From: Ciborinia camelliae
Lineage: Eukaryota > Ascomycota > Leotiomycetes > Helotiales > Sclerotiniaceae
Direction: 5' to 3'
Assembly (NCBI GenBank): GCA_025890175.1
Contig: JANPYM010000010.1
Location: forward strand, 1,766,427-1,830,426
DNA length: 64,000 bases
Below the pieces are notes generated by a model. That model had not been told where the DNA came from, did not search any database, and saw only the letters and a program-made list of their open reading frames with translations. A program made the position numbers and the translations under genes. This document shows positions 36,171-46,673 of this stretch, one piece after another; within the stretch, counting starts at the first letter, position 1, and every line of letters begins with the position of its first letter.

Positions 36171-36571
36171 AACCAATCAATGATATATACCTATCTATAT
36201 AACGTAGCAAGACTGGACATCCATCCATCCATACATCTTAATCTGAATCTGGATATGAATAGTTCATCTCCATAGCATACTACTACTACCACTACGACTA
36301 CTACTAGCTAGACATGAAGATACCAACCAGTAAAGACCCAAGTACTTTGATTCTCCTTTCTTTTCCTTTCTTTTCCTTTTCCTTTCCTTCCTTTCCTTTT
36401 CCATCCCATCCCTTCCTATCCCCACCACTACAAACAACCACAACCACAACTACAACCAGCCAGCCATCCACCACAATTAAATTTTTTCCCATCCTCACTC
36501 CTTAACACCTAGGTAGGTAGTCCCCACCATCACATTCCATCACATCCCATCCCATCACAACCCATCACAAC
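34846..36571. other. Repeat-rich spacer between convergent VPS74 and SURF6
   Basis: Contains GGAT runs (35309-35333), a long polypyrimidine stretch (35600-35740), CTTT/TTTC runs (36109-36175 and 36354-36410), TAGG/CCTA motifs and ATTC repeats (35790-35810). Open frames here are low-complexity artefacts. Confidence 0.7.
35600..35740 (+). repeat. Polypyrimidine tract (CTCC/CCAT-rich)
   Basis: About 140 bp almost free of purines on the plus strand, mainly CTCCCCATC, CTCTCCC and CCTCC units. Confidence 0.8.
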
Positions 36572-38351
36572 CTACTTTTTCTTCCCCCCACCCCCAAAGC
36601 TCCCCTCAAAACCCGGCCGACTCTTCTTCTTTGCACCACCAGCCGGCTTCCCCCCTTTTCCACCCTTCTTCCCCTTTCCACCCTTCCCATCCCGCCTAGC
36701 CTTTAAGTTCTCCTCTCTCTTCTTTTGCTTCATGGCACCAGCTTTCTTGACTCCGTCTATCCTCTCCGTCCATTCCTTCTCGCTCTTCTTCTTTTGCTTC
36801 TCCTTTCTCTTGAGAGTCTTCTTCAATAATGAACTATCGTCTCGGACTTTCTCGCCATTGACGCGCTTTTTCGCGATTAACCAACGTTCTTTTTCTTCAA
36901 TGTCCTCGCGCTTGTCAGCGTCCATGCCTTCTAATCGGGATTGTTTCTTGGCTGCTGCGGCGAGTGCGCTATTGACATCTTGTGGTCCCTTTTTCTTGGG
37001 TATCGATTTCAATGCAGTCAAATCTTCGTTGAGACCTTGCCCATCCCCAAATGCGACTCTCCCGAAAGCGAAATTATTTTCGGGTGAGCGGATTAGAGGG
37101 CTAAGCAAGCTTCCCGCTGGACTACTTCTTGCCGATACTAATGCGGCTTCGCGTCGAGCATCTTCGTCAATCTTGGCTTGAAGTCGGAGTTCTTTCTTGT
37201 GGGCTCTTCGTTGCTCTTCCTTTTTGCGACGTTGTTCCATGAGTTCTTGGCGGTTGCGAACGGGGGTACCATCAGAGTTGGATGCTTTACGCGCGGCTCG
37301 TAAAGCTTCGATACGAGCTGCTAATCTGGAACGGAGAATTTCGGGATCGGCTGGGAGGGTAATTTGCTTAGGGGGGGCGGTAGGAGGTATGGTGGAGGAT
37401 GTGGATGTACCTCCGCTGGCTGTATCTTCGTTGGGTGCCGAGAAAGTAGATGAGGGCGGCGAGGATTTGGTAGATTCAGGTTCTTCTAGACCTTCGGCTT
37501 CAAAATGACCAATTTCGTCATCATGTTCTGGTTCCTCGTCTGCAGCAATTTCATGCTCGTTGGACTTCTTGGTAGAGGCTTTAGTAGGGACTTTGGAAGT
37601 GGCAGCTTTCTTGCTAGATTCTTCATCGGCCACTTTATCCTTTGTGGTGGACTCACTGGCAGGAATGTCTTCCGTGGGTAATTCGACAACTTGTTTAGCG
37701 GCTTCCTCCCTCTTCGCCTTCTGCTTGGCTGTCTTCTTGGCTGCTTTTGCCTTTTTCTGTTCTTCTTTCTGATTTCTCTTTTCCAATCTTGCTGCCTCTT
37801 CTTCGGGTGTCAAACCCTTCTTAGGCGTTGAGTCCTTCTTCTGGGTCGCAGCTTTGCCTGTGTCTTTGGTGGGTTCGGCATCGGTCTTCAGTTTCTTTGC
37901 TGGCTTCTCCACTGACTTTTTTAATCCTTGTTTCGGTAATTCTTTCTCGATACCCTCTACCTCGGATCCATCCTCAACATCCTCAGCCTCTTCCAATTTT
38001 CTCTTCTTTGCTCGCTCATCCATGACATCCTTTGCGGTCTTTGCAGAATCCGGGTCAAGTTTTGCGCGCCTTGCCGCAGCAGCTTGTTGCTTAGTTTGCT
38101 TCTTCTTTTTCCATTGATCCTATATAGAAAAAAATAGGCAATCAGCATTGTGGCACTAGCAATTGAACCCAAGAGGTGAACTTTTCACATACACTGGTAT
38201 CTTCAGCATAGTAGTATTTCGCTGGAATCAAGGATAGCAATCCATCAAATGCTTCTGCATGCTCTCGCAATCGGTCCTGGGGGGAAAAAAGTCAATGGAT
38301 AAACTGGAAAGCGGGGAAAGGAAGACAAACTTGAAGAGTACTCTCAGCCAT
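36572..38351 (-). CDS. RRP14: SURF6/Rrp14 nucleolar ribosome-biogenesis protein
   Basis: Rrp14/SURF6 acts in the nucleolus in early 40S and 60S assembly. Exons on the minus strand are 38351-38331 (7 codons, MAESTLQ), 38276-38193 and 38119-36572, giving 550 residues. The N-terminal domain (DRLREHAEAFDGLLSLIPAKYYY) matches the Rrp14 N-terminal motif. A long Lys/Glu/Ala-rich coiled region follows. The SURF6 C-terminal block includes RSRLAARIEALRAARKA, NRQELMEQRRKKEEQRRAHK, the NFAFGRVAFGDG motif and WTERIDGVKKAGAMKQKKREE. A Gly/Lys-rich tail (GGKGKKGGKGGKPAGG) ends the protein, typical of nucleolar factors. Divergent from the 612-aa gene at 39898. Confidence 0.95.
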
Positions 38352-39897
38352 CTTTTACCAACAGCAAAAGAATTACAATGGGAATACCAGGAAGCTAAAA
38401 CTTGAATTAAAAGAATGTAAAGAGATCTGATTCCACAATAGGATCAAAATAACATAATCGTAATAAAAGTTGTGCGGTATTGTAGGTGATGGTACAATAT
38501 GTTGAAATTGTGAAGCTTTTCTTTTTCTCCCTCGCCCTCTGTACGATAAACTGAGCCAAAATTAATTTTTCGAGATTTCTTAGCTCCTAGTGCAAGTGCG
38601 AGTGCGCGAACTTTTGGTGAACTTTGATTGGTTGGTTGGTTAAAATTGATTGAATGGGGACTCTTTTTTTGTGGGTAAAAAAACGCGACTTATTTTAGCG
38701 GGAAAGTGAGCAAGTGAAAAAAAAAGCGTAGGGAATACTAGGTACTTAGCGGGGCTGGAGGTATCAACAATCTAGCGTGAGTAGTCATAGCCTTGCCAAG
38801 TACTAGCTCAGCCTTGTTAATATCTCGTTTTAGCCGTATATCATAATTGTACGGTTACTATAGAGGTCCCTAGGTAGTTACCTATCCTTATCGTAATCAG
38901 CATCACCCACGCACCAGCCACACCAACCCATCCTCACTCGGAAATGACCTCGACAGAAGTTCGTACATTATTGCGTGGCTGTGCAAGTGAAATTTTATCA
39001 TGGTTATGGTGATGGTTATGTTTGTGGTTGGGATTTTCCCAGTGACCATCGTCCACCTGGCACCCGCCAACACAATGATCAACCTCACAAAAGACTTCAT
39101 TATCATAAAGTTAATCTGAAAAGTCTCATTTAAACATTTCATCCCTCTTTCACGTTATTTGATTTGATTTGGATTTGGATTGATTTTATTCACACCTGGG
39201 TAGCCCAAGAAACATGTGGATCAAAATAAAACATAAACATATGAATCCATGGATGATGTCGTGGCCAATCCATTATCACGGCTAGATGGCTATGGCTATC
39301 GCTACAGCTTCGACAAGTTTCTCATCACCTGCAATCATTATAAGTTCTACAATTCCTTGTTGCCATCCCTTCATATCCCATCCTATCCCATCCTATCCCA
39401 TCCTATCCTATCCCACCTCATCGTCGTATCATACCTCCCTTACCTTTTCGCCATATGATACGATGCATTGATACAGTACGGTACCCCATCTCCACCCAGT
39501 TTAAGATACAGTACCCCATCATCTCTCCCTGATATGTCCGGGGTATATTTTCATTCGCATTTCCATTTTTGCTGCCCAACCCAACATTACCTAATTACAT
39601 TCACATAAGGGAAAGGGAAAGGGAAAGGTCAAATTGAAGAACTTCGTCAAAACAATTCAAAAGAAAACTTTTCCTCAAGTTGGCTGAGAATTTTGAATCA
39701 TAGGCTTAGCTTGTTCTTATTGATTTATTTTTAGCCTAGCCAACGCGTTGCTTGCTTTGCCATCTAGGCTGAATATTATTCACTTAGAGAGGGACAAACA
39801 CAAACACGAGTGTAAAAAGAAGAGCTTTCTTCTTTCCATACTTCCCTCGTTTTAATCTCAATACATACATAACCCATTTCAAAACGCCCCAAGAAAC
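38352..39897. other. Divergent promoter region (SURF6 / 612-aa gene)
   Basis: About 1.5 kb with CATCCTATCC repeats (39368-39413) and a GGGAAA triplication (39609-39627). No gene seen. Confidence 0.6.
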
Positions 39898-41793
39898 ATG
39901 TCTCCTCAGGACTTTGTTGAAGCAAACTCACTTTCTGGTCTCACCCAACTTGCTGGGAACCCTCCGAAATATCCACGAAACCCAACCGAGCGGAGGAGGG
40001 CCAATCTGGTGCTCTATATCGCTCGAGTACCGGGTACTAATGGTGCGTTTAATTAATATTGGGGGGCTTGATTATGATAACTGATTCTTTTCCCGATAGA
40101 TATCATTCTTACTACTTTGAAGCCACAACTCAAGAATGTCACCTCCGAGGATATCGCAAGCTCATTATATTACTTGCATCTAAACTCGGATGAGGACGCC
40201 CAGCTCTTACCCGAAGAGCATACGGTTCCTTCTCGGGCACTGTCCAAGAGGACTTTACCTAGAAAACCCCTTCCCGATGACTCTAGGAGCCAGTCCTTTG
40301 ATATTGATAGGCAAAGTATATTGAACTCAGAGCGCCCACGACAACAAGTACCAGCGCTAGATATTTGGAAGGAAGATACTTCGGGACAAGATGTCATCGT
40401 GACCCCCCGTGATAACCTCAGCCAGACGCCCACGGCAACAGAAGCAGGTATGTCCCGGCGGTCTGTAGGTCAGCAATATCCTATGCGTGCCAATACCATC
40501 AACAGAAAGCCTCTCCCGAAAGGAACGCCTCAGAGTTCAATGTTCACTCCAGAGTCGTCTCCGATTGGCAGTTCTAATCATAATGACCTGGAAACATCAC
40601 TCCAGCCTCAAAGTAGCCATGCGATGTCCGAAAAGCCCAAACCAATAGACGATTTTGCAAAGGCATTTTCGATAACTATCATTCGACGAGATCCAACTTC
40701 TGGCGGGCAATGGAATGTTGGTATAGTTGAAGGAAAATCAAACCCTCCCACAGGAGGAATGATGGCAACTAAAAAGCCTTACTATGACATTTCTGTACAT
40801 ATCACAACGCCAGGCTACAATTATTTTCGCCATTACACCCCTCACCCGATAAACAATATTAAGCTCGGTGGTACAAATCAAAGTCGGGAGTCACAAAGAG
40901 CTCATTCTAACCCTCCGGGAAATGAAGGATCCACACCAGTGACACAAAAGGCTGGGGTGACTGGATCAGGTTTTCACCGTCAAGTCTCGATGGAGTGGGC
41001 TAGTTCATGGAATAAAACCTTTAAGCAACATAGAAGGGCAATATCTGAATTCTCGGCAAATCACAGCCGGAACAGCAGCTGTAGCTCGGACGGCCCGCAA
41101 CAATCAGACCCAGACAATCGGTCCACGGAAGGATCCGAAAATTCTCGTGCCAAGGGTTACACATTCTTGAGTCCTTGGGGAGGTACCTGCGCATTCTTCA
41201 CCGGCGGGGCGGGCCGCTCCTTGCGTTGTCAACACAGATTGCCAGCCCCAGTATCCGCAGACGCTCCCCCCTCCTCGTCGACCTCCGTGACTGTAAGCGA
41301 ACTTCGTTTCAATCTACCAACTTCGGATTTATTCGATAGAGAGAAAATGGACTTGGCTGCAGCTCAAGTCAAGAGTGGGTCGTCTAAACTCACACAAAAA
41401 CTAGGAAGTTTCCGCAAAAGACTATCTCAGCATAGCCCCCAACATTCATCTGAAACTCAGCCGCATCAAACGTCTCATGCTACCGCATATGCAAGTAATG
41501 GGGAAGATCTTCCGCCACTACCACCAAGACCTTCCTCAATCAGCTCGTCATATGAAGAAGAATCTCCACCCCTAACACAAAGATTACATAAATTTCTAGG
41601 CGAGTTGACAATATCCAACGATAACGACGATCGAATGGACCTTAGTATTGGGCAGGAGAAAGCTGGGGGTGGAAATAGAGGCAAACGTGCAAAACTTGGA
41701 AAGCTAATTATACATGACGAGGGTTTGAAGATGTTAGATTTGATCGTAGCTGCCAACATTGGCGTTTGGTGGACTGTTTGGAGTCCAAATTAG
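39898..41793 (+). CDS. Conserved-looking protein of unknown function, 612 aa
   Basis: Exons 39898-40042 and 40100-41793 (57-bp intron) join in frame across VPGTN-DIILTT. The N terminus (ERRRANLVLYIARVPGTNDIILTTLKPQLKNVTSEDIASSL... through SLYYLHLNSDEDAQLL) looks like a small folded domain. The middle is Ser/Pro/Thr-rich and disordered. A second ordered part (DFAKAFSITIIRRDPTSGGQWNVG, then YYDISVHITTPGYNYFRHY) precedes a basic serine-rich linker. A GYTFLSPWGGTCAFFTGGAGRSLRCQH segment and an LRFNLP motif follow. A Pro-rich stretch (LPPLPPRPSS) could bind SH3 domains. The C terminus (LDLIVAANIGVWWTVWSPN) is hydrophobic and may be a tail anchor. I do not recognise a named family; I would expect orthologs across Pezizomycotina. 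Confidence 0.8.
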
Positions 41794-42887
41794 GGTCATA
41801 TTGACAACAGCTACTTCACATTCATTCTTCGCACACATGGGTTTGGAAAATCACAGGCGAGGTTTACATAACTTTTGAGTATTTAGGTATTATATGAGAA
41901 CTTCTCTCTTGCCAAATTTTAAGTGTCAGTGCCAGTGGCACATGGACTATGTTCAATCTGAAATCGGATGTTTGGAGTTATTCTGGTATGACTTACTTGC
42001 CGGACAATAGTGGCAATTGAGCGTCACACGCTCTCCATGGTTTCAGACGCGTAAACATATTTATTTTCTCCGTCACCATGTACCGAAATATTGCCTCAAA
42101 CCACTGTCTAAAAAGTACAATTTGAGGTTAATTTGCCGGGGACCTATGAAGACTCCGAATATCTATTGTTCTTGGCTCCTGCAAGTTTCTCTTTCGAGCT
42201 TTTCTTGCCAAGTATATGCAATGTCACAACATGGCAAAAATATCTCGTCCCAAAGTTCAGGTTTGACGTGGTGCATCGTCACAATGGAAAGCGCTTTGAT
42301 ATGACCCCTCTCTACGTCGTTTAACCAACTGCGGAGTTTTGTACACACTATGGTCACGTTTGCCACGATGGTTCCTTCCCTCTGTCTGTTTAAGAAACAC
42401 CCTCATTTAAATGATTCACATGAAGATTGAGGATGGGAATACTCGGTTCCGCAAGAGCGCGGTATAACAGGCAACAAGAAAGGACAATGGGCGTTTTTCT
42501 AGTGACGTGAAGGTTTTTTTCCTCCTCCTCCGGAGTGCAAATGTACAGTTTCATCTTATTTTTTTGATCGTGACGAATTTGCACACCTACCACTTTCAAT
42601 ATTTCGGCCTCTTGGCGTTCTGTTAGCCTCCTTTTCGGTGCGCGATGGCGATTGCCTCGACTTTTTGGTGTTGCCATTTCGTGAGGAGCGATTGTATATA
42701 AGGTTGAGATCTTCCACTCTACATCTCATCTTCTCATCCTCTCATCAACCATCAACTCATCAACTCACATTTGCTTGCTTGCTTGACATTCGCTGAACAA
42801 TCTCGCCTCAAAAACACTCTCTAGCTCATCTTCTATTCGCTCTTGATTCAAGTACCTAAAGTCAATATCATCCTCCTTACACTCAAA
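41794..42887. other. Spacer and hydrophobin promoter
   Basis: About 1.1 kb. Short frames at 42390-42677 (minus) and 42130-42324 (plus) are too short and unsupported to call genes. A CT/CATC-rich leader lies directly upstream of the hydrophobin start. Confidence 0.55.
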
Positions 42888-43388
42888 ATGCGTTTCACTC
42901 TCGCTACTGCTGTTCTCTCGTTGGCTGCGATGGTCATTGCAGTTCCCACTGAAAACGGACTACGGGCTCGAACCGGACAACAATGTAATCAAGGACAAAC
43001 AGTTCATTGCTGTAATGCTGCCGGAGCAGACGGTGGTGGAGGATTATTAAACAATCTGTTGGATTTGGATTTGCAATGTAAGTCACGACATACTCCTCTC
43101 GACATTGAGCCATCTCTCATCTGGGCTCGACGGGAATTCCCTGCTCACGACTGGAATAGGCGCGAATCTCAATGTTCCCATCGTCTCTGCCCTCATTCAA
43201 TCCCAATGCAAGGGCAGTCTGGCCTGCTGTGACACGGGCGCGTCCAGCGTAAGTCTTCCCTCTCCTCATCGTGGATCTTCGTTGTCTTACTTGGTTAGCC
43301 GGATTGCGATGATGATTCTAATAATGCGGGTGCACAGGGAATCAACATCCTCACCAATATTGATCTTTGCAATTTCATCACGCTCTAA
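42888..43388 (+). CDS. Class I hydrophobin (secreted)
   Basis: Hydrophobins self-assemble at air-water interfaces to coat hyphae and spores. Exons 42888-43077, 43160-43248 and 43338-43388 give 109 residues. A signal peptide (MRFTLATAVLSLAAMVIAVP) is followed by all eight cysteines in the order C-CC-C-C-CC-C (QQC, HCC, LQC, SQC, ACC, LC). Inter-cysteine spacings of 7, 21, 15, 5 and 16 fit class I better than class II, which needs 11 between CC and the fourth cysteine. The fourth cysteine codon is split by intron 1 (T|GC), a good check on the splice site. Both introns (82 and 89 bp) are longer than most in this window. An earlier in-frame ATG at 42843 would spoil the signal peptide. Confidence 0.95.
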
Positions 43389-43750
43389 TTCATCTCCTGA
43401 TGAGTGGCGAATCCTCCTTGTCTTGGAGTATTGCTGATCTCTCGATCACTTCATACCCTCCCTCCCTCCCTCTTTCCTCCCTTCTCTGTCTTCCACCGTC
43501 ATCTTCCACCGTCATCTCATCTCAGCAACCGGAATTCTTTTCGACGATATCTATCAAATATGCACCTGGTGGCGTTGTTCATGGGTGACGGTCCTTACGT
43601 ACATGTTTCTCTCTCTCTATCCCTCTCTATCCCCCCATCTCTCTCTCGATCGAGACACGAGGACTCAGTATTATCTTAGTCTTTGCGCGTCTCCGAGTTC
43701 GATTCTCACGTCTCATTCAACATCAGACTTTCTTTCTTCTTTCCCGCTCA

Positions 43751-43816
43751 TCTCTTATCATATCTTATCATATCATATTGTCTCTTATCACATCATCTCT
43801 TATCACATCATATCAT
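43751..43816 (+). repeat. TCTTATCA-type repeats (clustered GATA cores on the minus strand)
   Basis: CTTATC (GATAAG on the other strand) recurs at least four times in 66 bp. GATA factors bind such cores, but location 3' of the hydrophobin makes a regulatory role speculative. Confidence 0.6.
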
Positions 43817-46136
43817 ACATGGATTGGATGGATAGGTCTGAAGGAATCATATGTTGTCGGATTGTATGGTTCGGTTCGATTCGATTCGGTTTGGTTTGGT
43901 TTGGTGTGCTGGGATTATTAGGCATATAGGTATAGGTAATAAAATACAATACCTCTTTACCTGTGACCTGACTGAGTCTTTCAAAGGGCTTCTGTGTAAT
44001 GTCTTGTCTTGTCTTGTCTTGTCTTGTCGAGAAATTATATTAATGTGGATGGTCTATCCGATACGATACGATACGATGTAATACGAAAAATCTTGGCCTT
44101 GATTTTTCCTCAACTTGGCCTTGAATTTCTTTCCATATCCATATCCATCTACCTACCTATATCCATCTACATACCTACCATACCTACCTACCATACCTAC
44201 ATATATATATAACTCGATAATATAATATAATATAATACCTAAAACATCATTATCATTACAAACATAAAATAAAATTATAACAGTGCAAAAGTTTTGCAAT
44301 ATTTTATTTATATATAGCATATACATATATAGCATATACTCAGAGTGATTTGTGCGTCTTATTTTATTTTATTTCATCTTATCTCATGGCATGGCATGGC
44401 ATGGCATGTACCTCGCGCTATAGGTAATCTATATATATATATACTTGGGTACTTGGGTACTTGGGTACTTGGGTTGGTAGGTTGGTTAGTGGGTAAGTAG
44501 GTTGGTAGATGGATTGGTTGGTAGGTTGGTACTAGGTAGATAGGTATATATTTCATTCAAATTGAAGTCAAAGTGGGAGGTGGGATCATATGAATAATAT
44601 AATTCGCTTACAGTATACGATAGAGATAGAATCTGGAATATATAGGTATGTATACATGTATATGCATATGCCAGTTTTCTGGGGTTTCCTGTATGGGGTA
44701 AGGTGCGCGATGAAGTGCGCGATGAGGTACATGATGAGGTACACGATAAGGTACATGATGAAGTATGTAAGGTGTATATATAAGGTGTAAGGTTACTCGT
44801 AGTGCAAATAGGAATTTTATTTTTGATAAAACACACCTAGATACTGTACCTACCCGTTCCCCGTCTTACTGCACCATCACCATCCTACCTTCTCCATCCT
44901 ACTACACCATCAAACCACCATCAAACCACCATCCTACCTTCTCCATCACCATAATACCAAACCAAACCATCGGACCAAGCCATCCTACCTTCCCCATCCC
45001 ACACAACACACAACACACAATACCAAACCAAACCAAACCATCGGATGTAACCATCACACTTACAGTTCCACTTCCAGTTCCACGATATAAGATATGAGAT
45101 GGGACTTATTTTTTCCTTTTTTTTTCCTTTTTTTCCTAGGTACTACTCATAGGGTACTACAAATCAAAACTAAATAAATCAGTGTTGTATTGTGTGGGTT
45201 GGGTTGGGTTGGGTTGGTGTTTGGTACTTGGATTTTGGTGCTTGGGGGCGAAAGTTGGGGGGGGGAAGCGAGGCGTTGTGGATGGGGATAGTTACCTATT
45301 ATGGAGTACTACTAGTGGAGATGGAAAGTTATATGTAATATACAATATATAATATATAATTATAATGTGATATGGTGATATGATATGGTATAGTGAAAGC
45401 AAGTGGACTAGAGGAGAGAGGTAAAGAATCGAGATATAGATATCTATATCTTATTGATATAAAATAGTTCTATATACACTAGCTCGATACACAATAATAA
45501 CAATATATCTATATCTATATCTATCTTAAGATCATTGTACAGATGGCTGAATACCGAATTAATCAAACACCTCAAAATTCTCCTCCTTACATTAGATTCA
45601 ACTTAATATAAACATATATACATATATCTATATACCTTAACTATCTTTCTGTAAATAAAACTATTAGAAAGAAAAACACCAGTATATATACAAATAATCA
45701 ATTCAGCATTCTTTGATTTTTTAATCACATCTCATCACATTTCAATTTAATGTGATTTTTCCAATATCTCAAGGGTATAGATATAATGGATGACAGATTT
45801 CAATTTCATATATCCTCTTACTCTAATAGTATTTGATAGTCTACAAGTAGCAAGTAGCAAATAGAAGTAAGTAGCAATTAGCAAGTAGCAATAATATCAC
45901 CCACATATAAATATCATAAAAACTCAAAAAATCGACTATACGTTGCCTCCTGGAACACAGGCAGGCTGGCTTCAAATTGCTAGAGCTAGCTAAACCCAGT
46001 CTCAGACTTTGTTTTTGGGAAAGAAGGGAAGGGGAGTTGGAACATATAATGCGGGATAACATTTTTAAGGAAGTGGATGGGTGATATATAAATTTAAGAG
46101 AGTAACACAAGCAGCACTATAAGATAGCCCCAGGGA

Positions 46137-46163
46137 ATATATATATATATATATATATATATA
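46137..46163 (+). repeat. (AT)n microsatellite
   Basis: About 13 uninterrupted AT dinucleotides. Confidence 0.9.
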
Positions 46164-46673
46164 ATCCACAGCAGTACCGCACGAGCTAATAGCTATAGAC
46201 TCGAACGATACGATTAGGTACATATCCAGCGGAGTGCAATGATTCTATGATAGAATTGAATTTACGGAGTATTCTTTTTTACTATCGCTGAAATTATATA
46301 GAAAAGGTAAATCATTTGCCTATCTAGGTATTTATAGAAGGAGGAAAAAAAGTAAAGTAAAGTAGCAATCTTGGGAATCAAAAATCAAAAATCAAAAATC
46401 AGAAAATCAAAATTAAATAACCTCTTTCTTTCTTTCTTTCTTTCTATATCAGATAATCAATCGCTTCTATCATTACCTCATGTCAAAACGCCCGCTTGGA
46501 GAGTCTCTTTAAGGAGCTCAATCCCTTCCTTCCATTTCATAACACCCTCCCCCAAACATCAAAAACAAAAACAAAAAGATAACAAGATAATGCTTCCTTC
46601 CAATCCCATTCATCAAAAACTATCCCGGTCCCCAGTTTTCCCCTATTTTCATCTCCTCTCCAGCTTTACCTCC

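Larger units (their letters stand above)
43389..46673. other. 3.3-kb repeat-rich spacer between hydrophobin and RAD54
   Basis: No supportable gene. Contains TCTTATCA/TATCACATCA repeats (43751-43816), GTCTT repeats (44001-44029), ACGAT runs (44060-44078), CATGG runs (44386-44407), TTGGGTAC runs (44442-44474), degenerate 15-bp units near 44700-44770, ACCATCCTACCTTC units near 44875-45000, GGGTT runs (45196-45217) and a TA run (46137-46163). AT content rises around 45300-45900. Confidence 0.7.

Noticed and set aside
42130..42324. Protein-like plus-strand frame (TYEDSEYLLFLAPASFSFELF)
   Set aside because: About 70 codons with stops at both ends and no splice partners I can identify; possible relic but unsupported.
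42390..42677. 95-codon minus-strand frame with an HTH-like start
   Set aside because: Basic N terminus recalls transposase HTH segments, but there are no terminal repeats, no catalytic region and no family match.
43690..43715. tRNA T-loop-like GAGTTCGATTCTC
   Set aside because: Only three stem pairs form and upstream sequence is a CT repeat, so no tRNA.
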